This document shows positions 34,242 through 43,911 of a stretch of DNA of 64,000 nt, one piece after another; the first letter of the stretch is position 1; each line of letters opens with the position of its first letter. The notes under the pieces are model-generated. The model searched no databases. It had not been told where the DNA came from and worked only from the letters and a program-made list of their open reading frames with translations. Location: positions 248,001 through 312,000 of the forward strand of contig JANQGX010000088.1 of assembly GCA_028282885.1 (NCBI GenBank), read 5' to 3'. This DNA is from SAR324 cluster bacterium. Its GTDB lineage: Bacteria > SAR324 > XYD2-FULL-50-16. Both the position numbers and the translations under genes were made by a program.

Positions 34242-35891
34242 TCAATCAATTCCTTGTTGTTTCCTGTTATGCAGACCGCCGGTTCCTTTGAGGTCAATCC
34301 CCCGGAGCATCGATAAAAAATTCCCGGTCAGGGACAGGGATACATTATGATCGTATAACCTGCCATTATCGTCGATTCCACGGATTCGTCCGTCCTCCAG
34401 AAACAGTCTTAACAGTTGGCGACCCACATCATCGGTTTCGGGATCATGGAAATCCATATTCTGATCCTTTAATGATTTCATGTAATTGAGAATTCGCCCC
34501 AGGCGCAGCAAGGTGATGATTTCCTGCCGGTTCGTCAAATCTGATACGGGCAGGGCAGTGGCACGCGACAATAACAACGAAGGGGGTAACAGGTTTTTCT
34601 GTCGACAGACTTCATAGTCACCGCTTCCGGGGGCGGGATAGAAAACGGAAACGCCAGCCAAGACCCTTTTATCCGCAAAGTAAATCAGATCTGCCAGCGA
34701 TTCCTCCGCAGGTTGTCCCGGCGCCCCGATGATAATATACCCAACTGCTTCCAACCCGGCTTTTTCAGCCCAATCCAATACCCTCTCAAAAGATAAAGTG
34801 ACATCCGGTCTTGTAAACTGCTTGAGACGCTTTTTGGACACGGTGCAGAGTGATAAGTTAAGTGCTTTGAAGCCAGCTTTCTTCATGGCGTGGATCATCT
34901 CCTCGTCAAGAGTGGATGGCAGCAATCCGTTCATAGCCCTGATTTCAAGGGTTTTATCTCCATACCTCCCGATCAATCGTTCAAGCAGCTCCATGAACCA
35001 ATCCCTGTTGAAGCTGAGGTTCTCATCTTCAAAATCGATAAAACCTGCCTCGCTTGCCACAACCAGATCGATTTCCCGCATAATTGAATCGACGTTTCGT
35101 CTCCTGTATTTAAGATAGGAGTTTTTCCCGGTCGAGCAATAGGAGCACTTCATGGTACATCCCCTGGAAGCTGTGATAACCGAGCTTCCCTTTCCTTTGC
35201 GGCTGTAAAACCTGTTATCAATCAGATCAATGGCAGGACGGGGAGATTCACTCAGATCCTCAACCAGGGCTGGAGGAGAGATTACCTTCTTCCCCTTTTC
35301 TGAGACAAAAGATAAACCGGGAATTCCATCCGGAGCAAAGCCCTGCTGAACAGCCTTTGCCAGGAGCGGCATGGATCTTTCTCCTTCTCCCCTCAGGATA
35401 TAGTCCACATCAGCACATTCCAGAACGGTTTCGGGTAAAGATGTGGGATGATGTCCCCCGAGTACGGTTTTGCAGCCTGGCAAGCTTTTTTTAACAATCC
35501 GCGCCACTTCAAGCGCCTCCTGGAAATAAGGAGTGAAAAGAGATGAGATGCCCACCAGGAAAGCTCCGCTTTTCTTAGCCTCAACAGCAATGTGCTGAAA
35601 ACTGTAACCAAAATGACGGAACTGATAAAAAAGAGAAAACGGGGAGTAATCCGGACCAGGATAATAAGCTTTGAGATATTCCATCTCAGCAGGCAGGTCT
35701 ATCACTCTTGATTTTCGGGTTGCCAGACCGTCCAGCAAATCGACCGAAAACCCGGCTTCCCTCAGGCTCGATGCAATACAGATCAGCCCATAGGGAATGG
35801 TACGCTTTTTGGTCAGGTAGAAATCCCTTACCGGAGGCTGAATCAGTAAAACATCGCTCAATGGAAACTCCTGTCTGCTTTGATTGGACAA
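34242..35891 (-). CDS. B12-binding domain radical SAM protein
   Basis: 549 residues. The N-terminal cobalamin-binding domain (about residues 10-190) has LLIQPPVRDF and VLGGHHPTSLPE. The radical SAM domain has CTMKCSYC (C245, C249, C252), binding [4Fe-4S] and SAM. RGEGERSMPLL and IDFEDENLSF match the BchE/HpnJ-type class. The substrate is unknown: methylation, ring formation and C-C bond reactions all occur in this class. No obvious pathway partners lie beside it. Confidence 0.87.
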   Translation of the reverse strand: MSNQSRQEFPLSDVLLIQPPVRDFYLTKKRTIPYGLICIASSLREAGFSVDLLDGLATRKSRVIDLPAEMEYLKAYYPGPDYSPFSLFYQFRHFGYSFQHIAVEAKKSGAFLVGISSLFTPYFQEALEVARIVKKSLPGCKTVLGGHHPTSLPETVLECADVDYILRGEGERSMPLLAKAVQQGFAPDGIPGLSFVSEKGKKVISPPALVEDLSESPRPAIDLIDNRFYSRKGKGSSVITASRGCTMKCSYCSTGKNSYLKYRRRNVDSIMREIDLVVASEAGFIDFEDENLSFNRDWFMELLERLIGRYGDKTLEIRAMNGLLPSTLDEEMIHAMKKAGFKALNLSLCTVSKKRLKQFTRPDVTLSFERVLDWAEKAGLEAVGYIIIGAPGQPAEESLADLIYFADKRVLAGVSVFYPAPGSGDYEVCRQKNLLPPSLLLSRATALPVSDLTNRQEIITLLRLGRILNYMKSLKDQNMDFHDPETDDVGRQLLRLFLEDGRIRGIDDNGRLYDHNVSLSLTGNFLSMLRGIDLKGTGGLHNRKQQGID

Positions 35892-36178
35892 ATCCCGGTT
35901 GACCCCAAAATTGCGATTGCTTATTCCAAACAGTTACCAGGATATCCTCTTTTCAGGATTTTGCAATCCGACCCGGCGTTTCCGGATATCCGTAAAGGTG
36001 CAGACAACCCTGCATCAGGAAAATTCGCTCTCGGAAATATTGTTCCATCTCATTTCAGGCAGGCACCCTTGAAATTTTAACCAAATTCGCGTATGTGGGG
36101 AGCAGATGATCTATCAGCAACTCTCCGCAACGTTAAAAACCTAGACCAAACATAACCCGTCACCAAGGAGAGATCACC

Positions 36179-37528
36179 ATGAAAAAAAATCAAATCTCAT
36201 TGCGACCCCCAACCCGGAGACAGTCTCGTCGGTCGTTTCTTCGATTAATGGGTACTGCGTCCGCAGGAGTTGCCGTTGCCGGTGTTGGCCTGGCTACCAT
36301 ACTAAAACCGGAAGATGTGGGAGGTGCATATTCTCCCTATTTTGACCGAATGAACCAAACCCTGAAATCGGCAGGAATCGGCAGACCCTGCATATTTGTC
36401 GATCTCGACAGGGTGGATGCAAATCTCATCCAAGTGAAGCAGAAGCTGTCGTCGCCTCTTGAATACAGGATAGCAGCCAAATCCCTGCCATCGGACGAAT
36501 TCATTCGTTATGTTTTAAACAAAGCTGAAACCAATAAGGTGATGGCGTTTCATGCACCCTATCTTCCTATTCTTCTGAAACAGGCGGATGATATCGACAT
36601 TCTTTTGGGAAAACCGCTGCTGATCGAATCCGCCAGGGAGTTTTATTCCGAATTACCGGCCGAGGAACATCAAAAGGCTTCGGATCGAATTCAATGGCTG
36701 GTGGATTCGAGAATAAGACTGATTCGTTATCTTGAATTGGCCAGGGAATTTAAAATAAAACTGAAGATCAACCTGGAGATCGATGTGGGATTGCGCAGGG
36801 GAGGACTTCAAACCAACCAAGAACTGGGACGCCTGCTCACCGTTATCGAGAAGAATCCGGATCATCTTCAGTTCACCGGCTTCATGGGGTATGAGGCCCA
36901 TGTCCCCCACGCTCCGCCAATTATCAGCTCGGTGGAAAAAGCGTTTGACGATGCCATGGCCGATTATTGCAGCTTTTGTGATGCCGGTAAAAAAGAGTTT
37001 CCGGGATTGTTCTCGGGTGATCTGACGTTCAACAGCGGAGGCAGCAAAACCTATCGCATGTTTCCCGATGATCTTCCCATCAATGATATTGCAGCCGGCT
37101 CCTGCGTGGTCAAGCCTTCCACCTTTGACATTCTCGATAATCATCAGCCTGCACTGTTCATTGCAGCACCTGTTATCAAGAAGATCGACAGTGTTCAGCT
37201 TCCCTTTCTGGATTTCGCCGCCGGAGCAATCGAATGGTGGGATCCCAACCTGGCAACATCCATCTATCTCTACGGCGGCGGTTGGGCTGCGGAAACCGTA
37301 TCTCCACCGGGAGTCTCCATGAACGGACTGACCGCAGATCCGCCAAACCAGAATTTGCTCCCGAACCAGTCTCTGTTCAACAGCTCATCTCGTACACCAG
37401 TACAGATAGGAGATTTTGTCTTCTTTCATCCTCATCAGAGCGATGCCATGTCCCAGTTCGAGGATATTTATGTCATTCGTAACGGGGAAATCACAGATAG
37501 ATGGCAGCCCTTCCCCAGGAGGTATTGA
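36179..37528 (+). CDS. Tat-exported PLP enzyme, alanine racemase N-domain / D-threonine aldolase-like
   Basis: 449 residues. A twin-arginine signal (RRSFLRLMGTASAGVAVAGVG, about residues 17-37) directs export of the folded protein. The barrel domain opens with PCIFVDLDRVDANL, and RIAAKSLPS carries the PLP Lys at about K101. EIDVGLRRGG and FNSGGSKTYRM match fold-type III PLP enzymes such as D-threonine aldolase and amino-acid racemases. A C-terminal domain with PVQIGDFVFFHPHQSDAMSQFEDIYVIRNGEI recalls the metal-binding end of D-threonine aldolase-like proteins. It would act in the periplasm on D- or beta-hydroxy amino acids before uptake. CAAGGAGAG precedes the ATG. Confidence 0.83.
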   Translation: MKKNQISLRPPTRRQSRRSFLRLMGTASAGVAVAGVGLATILKPEDVGGAYSPYFDRMNQTLKSAGIGRPCIFVDLDRVDANLIQVKQKLSSPLEYRIAAKSLPSDEFIRYVLNKAETNKVMAFHAPYLPILLKQADDIDILLGKPLLIESAREFYSELPAEEHQKASDRIQWLVDSRIRLIRYLELAREFKIKLKINLEIDVGLRRGGLQTNQELGRLLTVIEKNPDHLQFTGFMGYEAHVPHAPPIISSVEKAFDDAMADYCSFCDAGKKEFPGLFSGDLTFNSGGSKTYRMFPDDLPINDIAAGSCVVKPSTFDILDNHQPALFIAAPVIKKIDSVQLPFLDFAAGAIEWWDPNLATSIYLYGGGWAAETVSPPGVSMNGLTADPPNQNLLPNQSLFNSSSRTPVQIGDFVFFHPHQSDAMSQFEDIYVIRNGEITDRWQPFPRRY

Positions 37529-37575
37529 AGCGAGTCACTTTCAGTATGGTGACAGCGTGACCTCCTGATTGTTAA

Positions 37576-37728
37576 CACAAACCTGAGTTTGCTTCCGGAA
37601 ACCACGGTGAGTTATACTTGGCAGCAAACTTACGTGTTTCCGGATTCACCAACAATACAGCCCTTGAATACGCAGTATTGGCACCTGAAAAGTTGAAAGC
37701 AAGAGGAGTTTTAACCGACCTGGATTAA
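37576..37728 (+). pseudogene. Possible 3-prime remnant of a coding sequence
   Basis: An open frame of 50 codons with protein-like composition (…LYLAANLRVSGF…LEYAVLAPEKLK…TDLD, then TAA) but no credible start codon or ribosome-binding site. It overlaps the end of the permease gene by 18 bases. It might be the tail of a lost gene. I do not recognise the family, and chance is quite possible. Confidence 0.25.
37586..37644. repeat. Two interleaved inverted repeats
   Basis: Arm A AGTTTGCT (37586-37593) pairs with AGCAAACT (37623-37630). Arm B TCCGGAAAC plus ACG (37594-37606, one bulge) pairs with CGT-GTTTCCGGA (37633-37644). The order A-B-A'-B' allows either of two exclusive hairpins or a pseudoknot. 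A further CAAAC at 37578-37582 can also pair with arm A. It lies between convergent genes. Confidence 0.5.
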
Positions 37729-38868
37729 TGATCCGGCAGACATTAATAAAAAGCTGATCACAACCAATGTCTGAACGATTCCGTTCCCCAGGCTGCCCAG
37801 TTTCCATTCCGGGTTGGTCACATCACCGTCTTTCAGAACTGCCCGGTAGGTCGGAATGATGAGAATAGCGACAATCAGGGCGATGGCACCGCCTGCCAAT
37901 CGCATGAATCCGAGGAAATCAGTAACCCCGGTGATGACAATCAGAAAAGTGGGGAAGGTGGCGATCAGCCAGGAAGAGCGATCCCCCCACTTGAGCCGCT
38001 CTTTGACAATTACAGCCAGGGCAAAAGAGATGGACCAGTAGGAGGTCAACATAGCCAGAAGAACGAAAAGACTGCCGGAAACAAAGGCCCAATTTCCCAG
38101 GGCCTTGCTCCAACCTGTAATGGCGATGCGCGTAATCTGTTCCGAAACACTGGTTGCTGCTACGGTCACGGCAGTGACAATACTGAGATTGATAAACAAT
38201 CCCAGAATGACAGCCTTGGGAACTTTAGTCCGGTCCCAGGAAAGTCCTTCCACAGCCTGTGGGATGGAAAAGAGAGAAGTGAAACTGAACATAATCATAC
38301 CGAACAGAGCCATGGGTTTCCGGTAGCCAAAATCCTGTAACCAGAGAGGATTGAAACCGATTCGGAGAGAACCTATAAAGAGCACACCCACGATTGCGAT
38401 AATGGCCAACACGGCATATTTTTCACTCATCCCCACTGCTTTGAGACCGAAAAAGACGACCCCCGCAGTGATCAGATAGGTTATCGAATGTCCTGCCAGA
38501 AGGGAAATTCCGAGAAGGTCTCTCAAGATCTCACCTCCTCCGGCAATATAGGCTGACAGGTTCGTGAAGAATGCCATTAGAATCAATATAAAAAAAGTCC
38601 AGGTGAATATCACCCCGCCGCGGCCTTTAAAGAGATACCTGTCAAAAATCTCAATCATCTGTTTGCAGGTGGAATCCCGCATCATGACTTCTGCCAGCAT
38701 CAGGTGGAAAACCACGCTCAACAGAAATGCCAGGACAAGAAGCAGAAAAAAAGGAAGCAATCCATTCAGGGAGGCCAGATAGGGCACAGCCATAACTCCA
38801 CCTCCGAGGCCGTATCCGGTGATTGTGCAGGCAGCCTCAAACAGGGTAAGCTTCTTTCTGTTTTGCAT
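37711..38868 (-). CDS. Aromatic amino-acid permease family transporter (HAAAP-like)
   Basis: About 385 residues, eleven hydrophobic segments. The opening LTLFEAACTITGYGLGGGVMAVPYLASLNGL resembles the first helix of TnaB/Mtr/TyrP-type and AAAP transporters. SIPQAVEGLSWDRTKVPKAVILGLFINL fits as well. The start is placed at ATG 38868, with GGAG nine bases upstream; an upstream frame start overlaps the amidohydrolase gene. It starts 19 bases after that gene on the same strand and is cotranscribed. Substrate is inferred only to class. Confidence 0.82.
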   Translation of the reverse strand: MQNRKKLTLFEAACTITGYGLGGGVMAVPYLASLNGLLPFFLLLVLAFLLSVVFHLMLAEVMMRDSTCKQMIEIFDRYLFKGRGGVIFTWTFFILILMAFFTNLSAYIAGGGEILRDLLGISLLAGHSITYLITAGVVFFGLKAVGMSEKYAVLAIIAIVGVLFIGSLRIGFNPLWLQDFGYRKPMALFGMIMFSFTSLFSIPQAVEGLSWDRTKVPKAVILGLFINLSIVTAVTVAATSVSEQITRIAITGWSKALGNWAFVSGSLFVLLAMLTSYWSISFALAVIVKERLKWGDRSSWLIATFPTFLIVITGVTDFLGFMRLAGGAIALIVAILIIPTYRAVLKDGDVTNPEWKLGSLGNGIVQTLVVISFLLMSAGSLIQVG

Positions 38869-38887
38869 ATCATCTCCATTTGACTGA

Positions 38888-40480
38888 TTAACGTACGACA
38901 CCATCGCAGATCGTCTGCTCTATCCCAATCCCGGCTATTTCGTTTTCGGGAACTTTGGTGGGATTTTCCCCCAGAACAACAAAATCCGCTTTCTTCCCCT
39001 CGGTAATCGATCCCTTTACCTGCTCTTCAAACTGTGCCCAGGCTGCATTACAGGTAAACATGCTGAGGGCTTCCCCGATCGTAATCGACTGCTGGGGTTC
39101 AAATTCCGGCCGATTGACGCAGGACTGGATAGCCAGCATGACATCCATCGATTCGATCGGGCAATCCGAAGACCCACTGAGGATCACCCCGTGATCCAGA
39201 AACGAACGGAAGGCATAGGTCTGTTTCGCTCTCTCCTCACCGATCCTCCTGTAGATCCAGCTTTTTTCGGAGTGTATAAACAGGGGTTGCACAGAAGCTA
39301 TCAAATTGAGTCTTGCAAATGCCTGCATGGTAGGTTCATCGACCGTTGAAGCATGTTCAATCCGATGGCGGTGATCCGACCTTGGATGTTCCTTCAATAC
39401 CTTTTCAAAGAGCTCGGTGCAGATTCTGTTTGTTTCATCGCCAATAGCATGCACGGCAACCTGTAATCCTGCGGTATGGGCGTCCCTGATCCTTTCATAG
39501 ATTCTGTCGGGATCTTCCAACAGGAATCCACAGGTATCCGGTCTGTCATTGAAAGGTTCCTTCATTTTTGCCGAACAGGAAGCAAAACTCCCGTCTGCCC
39601 AAAACTTGAGTCCGCTGATACGATGTCCCCGGCCCTCATTTTGCCGATTCAGAACGGAATCTTTCAATCCCAAAATGGTCTCCGCTTTGTCCGCCACCAG
39701 AAGCGAGTTCATTGCGATAGGAACCTGGTCGATGACCATTTCCATCAGCGGAATGTCAAAAGCTCCCTGGGAACCAAGGGGACCGTCTTCCCCCGTTTGC
39801 AGAATAACGCTTGCCGATGTCACGCCATGCCCTGTGATTCTTTTGAAAACGGCCCTGGAAGCTTCAATGATCGTGTCCATTTCCGGAAAAGGCAGCTTGG
39901 ACATGATCATATCCATGGCCGATTCGCTGAACTGCCCGGAAGGGTAACCATCCCCCTCACGCATTATCGCTCCCCCATCCGGATCAGCCGTGTTTGATGT
40001 CACATCGGCAGCTTCAATGGCTTTGGTATTGGCAAAAAGTGAGTGCCCATCTCTTTTAATAAGAAATGCCGGTCGATCCGGACAGCACTCATCAAGATCA
40101 TGCCGGGTTGGAAGCTGCGGTTGATCAAAGTACTGTTCCTCGAACTGCAGTCCCATCACCCAATCAGAATCTGATTTGGAGGCTGCCATCCCCTTCATTC
40201 GCTGCTTCAACTCCTGCATGGACTTGAGATCAGACATATCCTCATACATCTCATAAAGGATCATCAGGGTTGGGTGAATGTGGGTATCAATGAACCCGGG
40301 CAAGAGAGTTTTATTCCCCAGGTTGATCTCCTGGGGAGTTACATTCAGCTTGGACTGGCAATAGCTTTTTGATCCCACACCGATGATTTTGCCATCCATA
40401 ACCGCCACGGCTTCTGCCAGGGGATTACTTCCATCCATGGTAATAATGTCGCCACCAAAATAGAGTTGGGCTGTTGTCAT
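38888..40480 (-). CDS. Amidohydrolase-3 family protein (YtcJ-like)
   Basis: 530 residues. The N-terminal beta-sandwich is followed by LLPGFIDTHIHPT (HxH metal site, about residue 68), AVHAIGDETNR, HRIEHAST and the late LSGSSDCPIESMDVM with the catalytic Asp. KGSITEGKKADFVVLGENP closes the composite domain. Family members hydrolyse amide or formamide bonds in exocyclic positions. It is cotranscribed with an amino-acid permease, so an N-acyl amino acid or similar amide is a fair guess. GGAG precedes the ATG. Confidence 0.88.
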   Translation of the reverse strand: MTTAQLYFGGDIITMDGSNPLAEAVAVMDGKIIGVGSKSYCQSKLNVTPQEINLGNKTLLPGFIDTHIHPTLMILYEMYEDMSDLKSMQELKQRMKGMAASKSDSDWVMGLQFEEQYFDQPQLPTRHDLDECCPDRPAFLIKRDGHSLFANTKAIEAADVTSNTADPDGGAIMREGDGYPSGQFSESAMDMIMSKLPFPEMDTIIEASRAVFKRITGHGVTSASVILQTGEDGPLGSQGAFDIPLMEMVIDQVPIAMNSLLVADKAETILGLKDSVLNRQNEGRGHRISGLKFWADGSFASCSAKMKEPFNDRPDTCGFLLEDPDRIYERIRDAHTAGLQVAVHAIGDETNRICTELFEKVLKEHPRSDHRHRIEHASTVDEPTMQAFARLNLIASVQPLFIHSEKSWIYRRIGEERAKQTYAFRSFLDHGVILSGSSDCPIESMDVMLAIQSCVNRPEFEPQQSITIGEALSMFTCNAAWAQFEEQVKGSITEGKKADFVVLGENPTKVPENEIAGIGIEQTICDGVVR

Positions 40481-40638
40481 AGTTTATTCTCCGACGCAGT
40501 TTCTTCTGTACGATCCAATATTCAGATTAGTCAATCTACTTCATCACCCCTCTCTAATATACCCTTTTTCCGTTTCTGGAAATAGCGGGAGACCTTCCTG
40601 GTCTGAAAAGAGTGATGGATATGATGAGTGCTGTTAAA

Positions 40639-40806
40639 TCAGGTGGATATGTCGAGGGTGGAACTGGGATTTGAGGCAGGAAAGCCAATATCTGCTTGAG
40701 CGATTGTAATCTTCGAAAACAGATCAAGCCTGATTCCCTCTTTCAAGGCAACTCCGGGCACCATATCGTGTACGGCGCGCATAATTTTTTCGGGTCTCAG
40801 GTTCAT
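40639..40806 (-). CDS. Possible small protein of 55 residues
   Basis: MNLRPEKIMRAVHDMVP... to a TGA at 40639. GGGAG seven bases before the ATG at 40806 is a good ribosome-binding site. No family is recognised. It fills a 370-base gap between the amidohydrolase and the C_GCAxxG_C_C gene and lies just downstream of the latter on the same strand. Confidence 0.35.
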   Translation of the reverse strand: MNLRPEKIMRAVHDMVPGVALKEGIRLDLFSKITIAQADIGFPASNPSSTLDIST

Positions 40807-40851
40807 TTTAGCACTCCCAACGCTCTCCTGCTTTAAATAAGTATAGCTGTC

Positions 40852-41271
40852 TCAGTTCCCATCAAGAATGTCGGCAATCATTCCGGAGGCGTCCGCAGTC
40901 ATGGCTTTGCATTGTGCCATCTTAACTTGTTCGCCAAAGGCCAGCAGGAGTTCGGCACAATTGGTGGTGCCATACTTTTCCAAAAACCGCTTTCTAAATT
41001 CAGTAGCGTACTCGCAAGCGGTCGTGTTTTCGCCATCCTTGTCGTCACGGCCGAGGACATATCCTATCGCCATCACACCGCCGGCAACAGTACCACAGAC
41101 ATCCAAACCCGTTTTGCCAATACCCTTGCAAAATCCCGAACCCATTCTTGGTATCGCATTGCTGGGTTCCGGGTAGTACAACTCCGCTATGGACTTTAAT
41201 ATCGCTTCAGTACAACACAGGCCACTCTCATGGTATTCCAGGGTTCTCTCTTCGACCTCTTTTCTCTTCAT
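40852..41271 (-). CDS. C_GCAxxG_C_C family protein
   Basis: 139 residues with the conserved cysteine pattern that names the family: SGLCCTEAIL, GSGFCKGIGKTGLDVCGTVAGGVMAIGYVLG, YGTTNCAELL and QCKAM. The several Cys probably coordinate a metal or redox centre. Members are common in anaerobes and often lie near redox enzymes; the biochemical role is not settled. GGAGGATGTG precedes the ATG at a somewhat long distance. Confidence 0.85.
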   Translation of the reverse strand: MKRKEVEERTLEYHESGLCCTEAILKSIAELYYPEPSNAIPRMGSGFCKGIGKTGLDVCGTVAGGVMAIGYVLGRDDKDGENTTACEYATEFRKRFLEKYGTTNCAELLLAFGEQVKMAQCKAMTADASGMIADILDGN

Positions 41272-41564
41272 TTTTCACATCCTCCATTTTTATTCATAAA
41301 CTGAACACCAACCATCGATTTCCGTTGATTTTAGATTAAACCTTGAGAAAGTATAGCTCAAATTACTTCTTTTGATAATAACGATTACTATGAGTTATAG
41401 ATTTTATACACAGACATAAACCTTGGCTGTTTTGAATTGGATGCAAATTGGAGGCGGATCCGGTTGACCACCCATTTAAAGTGGCATAGATTAAAAAAAC
41501 ACCACCTGGAATCGAAATAGCAACCGATAAAAATCCGTTTCAATCACAAGTTCTCTGGACCCCT

Positions 41565-42206
41565 ATGGCTTTGATTCCCACTCACCTGCGATTCGCATTG
41601 GATGTGGCCGGATATCATTCCAACCCTGAACTCAAACCGTATCTCTCGGGTACGATCTATCCTGATTCGAGATGGACTACCGGAATAGACCGTACCCTGA
41701 CTCATCATTCAAGATTTCTGGATCCGGCATTCCCTGCGGATAATTTCACCCTGGGTTGGCACATCCACTGCGTTTGCGACAGTTTACAGAATGAGATCCA
41801 CGCACCCCTGTTGGAGCATCTGATAGATGTCCAATCCGGGAACAGTTGGATTCTCCAGTCCGTTGCCAAGGTTATTCAGGATATGAATGATCTGCAACAG
41901 TTCGATCTGAAATCGGCATTCAGGACGGCCGATTTGATCCAAAATCCAAACGGAGAGAATCAGGAAACGGTAGAAGCATTTTATGAGATCATCAGCGGAA
42001 CCTACGAAAACGGAAATCCTCCGACTCCCTTCGAGTATGGTGTAATGTGGCGTAAAGTGGGTCTGGACGAGGAGACCACAGGTAAACTGTTGGAAAATTT
42101 AAACCATTTACTCATTGATGATGTGTTTGTCGGAAATATAGAGAACTCCTACAACGCTGTACTGGATCTCTATATCGAGAGGTACATACAAAACAACAAA
42201 GACTGA
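41565..42206 (+). CDS. Conserved-looking protein with His clusters, function unknown
   Basis: 213 residues, no signal peptide, mostly helical. GTIYPDSRWTTGIDRTLTHHSRF and NFTLGWHIHCVCDSLQNEIH place several His and Asp residues as in zinc-dependent phospholipase C-like or HD-like helical hydrolases, but I cannot assign it to either. No strong ribosome-binding site precedes the ATG. It lies 121 bases before the FAD oxidoreductase on the same strand and could be in its operon. Confidence 0.65.
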   Translation: MALIPTHLRFALDVAGYHSNPELKPYLSGTIYPDSRWTTGIDRTLTHHSRFLDPAFPADNFTLGWHIHCVCDSLQNEIHAPLLEHLIDVQSGNSWILQSVAKVIQDMNDLQQFDLKSAFRTADLIQNPNGENQETVEAFYEIISGTYENGNPPTPFEYGVMWRKVGLDEETTGKLLENLNHLLIDDVFVGNIENSYNAVLDLYIERYIQNNKD

Positions 42207-42327
42207 ATTTCATCGTCCGAACATTGGTACAACAGCCTTTCAGTTTGATTGCCAAGCCGCACCAGATGGACAGCGCCTTGATCAGGTAATTACCAGACAA
42301 TAATTAACTTAAAAAAAGGAGAACATC

Positions 42328-43731
42328 ATGGGCTTTTTAAAAGGGGTATTAACCGGTTTAACTGCAGTGGCAGCAGGATCGGCACTGTTGAACAAAGTTC
42401 TCGCCGATCCGGAAAGAAAGCCCTTAATCTCGGAATATGCCGTCAGAAGCGTCTGGATGCATCTGGCCGGTTTCGATGAGATTAAACCCAATCCCCCGCT
42501 TTTGGAAAATACGACGCAAGCAGACGTCGTCATTATTGGTGGGGGCTTCACGGGACTGGCTGCAGCGTATCATTTGAGCAAAAGCCATCCGAATAAGCGT
42601 ATTATATTATTGGAGGCAGCTCGTTGTGGATATGGAGGTAGTGGACGGAATGGTGGCATTCTGCAGGATTTTGACAACCATCTGGTGATGGTCCTGATGC
42701 AAAAAAAGGGATTGGAAGCAGCCAGGACCTACTATGAAATCGACAGGCAGGGGCCGGAATTAGTGCGCACCCTGATCCGCGAACATCAAATCGATTGCGA
42801 TCTGGAAGAGTGCGGGGTTTTGGAACTGGCCCTGAACGATCAACAGATGGAGACACTTCAAACCTTCCACCGGAACTGGAAATCACTCGGTATAGACTCC
42901 AGGATACTGGACAGGGAAGAGGTCAGTTCTGAGTTGAAGACGGACCGATTTGCTGGCGGGCTTCATAAGGATCTTGCTGCCATCCTCAATCCCGCCAAAC
43001 TGGCACATGGATTGAAAACGGTTGTTGAATCCCAGGGGGTCGAGGTCTATGAACGAACAAGGGTTATGTCGATAAAACCGGGATCGACGGTTGAAATTGA
43101 AACGGAATTTGGCAGTATATCAACACCATCCCTGGTCCTGGCTACCAATGCGTATACTCATCAGATCGGATTTTTCAAGGAGAGAATATTCCCCCTCGGA
43201 GCTTACGCCATAGCCACAGAACCGCTCGACCGAAATCAGCTTGAATCGATCGGCTGGCAGGGAAGAGAAGCGATGTGGGATATGAGTCCCGAATTCTTTT
43301 ACACCAGGTTGACAGCAGATAACAGAATATTGATTGGAGGCGAATCCTCCCCCTATTTTTATGGCAACGGACTGAGCACCGGTAACTACAAACCGACCCT
43401 CGAAAAACTGGAAAAGAGTCTTTTGCAGACCTGGCCACAGCTCAACGGAATTCAAATCACCCATAAATGGGGCGGAACGCTGGCAATGACCCTGGATTAC
43501 CATCCGACCATCGGTGTGATGGGCGAAAACAGAAATATCTTTTACGGATTAGGTTATTCGGGACATGGCGTAAGCTGGAGTCAACTGGCAGGGAAGATCA
43601 TCAGTCAGCTCTATTCAGGTGACGATACCGAGTTAACCCGCTTTTACTGCGTTAATCGAAAACCGCCTTACCTTCCCCCGGAACCTCTTCGTAAGGCAGG
43701 TTTCGAACTTTATACCCGATTTATGATGTAG
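42328..43731 (+). CDS. FAD-dependent oxidoreductase (DAO family, PuuB-like)
   Basis: 467 residues. After a hydrophobic N-terminus (GVLTGLTAVAAGSALL, possibly a membrane anchor) the Rossmann motif DVVIIGGGFTGLAAAYHLSK appears at about residue 66, with RCGYGGSGRNGGIL next, the flavin loop of gamma-glutamylputrescine oxidase and related amine oxidases. KWGGTLAMTLDYHPTIG and YGLGYSGHGVSWSQLAG complete the FAD site. The N-terminal hydrophobic stretch is unusual for PuuB. It probably oxidises an amine or secondary amino acid, passing electrons to a quinone or oxygen. AAAGGAGAACATC precedes the ATG. Confidence 0.86.
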   Translation: MGFLKGVLTGLTAVAAGSALLNKVLADPERKPLISEYAVRSVWMHLAGFDEIKPNPPLLENTTQADVVIIGGGFTGLAAAYHLSKSHPNKRIILLEAARCGYGGSGRNGGILQDFDNHLVMVLMQKKGLEAARTYYEIDRQGPELVRTLIREHQIDCDLEECGVLELALNDQQMETLQTFHRNWKSLGIDSRILDREEVSSELKTDRFAGGLHKDLAAILNPAKLAHGLKTVVESQGVEVYERTRVMSIKPGSTVEIETEFGSISTPSLVLATNAYTHQIGFFKERIFPLGAYAIATEPLDRNQLESIGWQGREAMWDMSPEFFYTRLTADNRILIGGESSPYFYGNGLSTGNYKPTLEKLEKSLLQTWPQLNGIQITHKWGGTLAMTLDYHPTIGVMGENRNIFYGLGYSGHGVSWSQLAGKIISQLYSGDDTELTRFYCVNRKPPYLPPEPLRKAGFELYTRFMM

Positions 43732-43911
43732 AACGACAGAGAGGGGTTTGGCTGTCATTACCCGATATTGATAAAACCAAGATTTTTTTACCCTCTTCTA
43801 CGCCGGCAAACCTCTTAGCCCTCGCGGCTTACTTCGTTAGCGGGCTGAACGTCCGTCGGAAAAGGGATCAGTGACAGATCGTTCGGCACCAGATGCTGAT
43901 TTTTGAGGATT

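Noticed and set aside
43817..43846. AGCCC/GGGCT hairpin between the FAD oxidoreductase and PrkA2
   Set aside because: Stem is short and bulged with no T run; not strong enough to list as a terminator.
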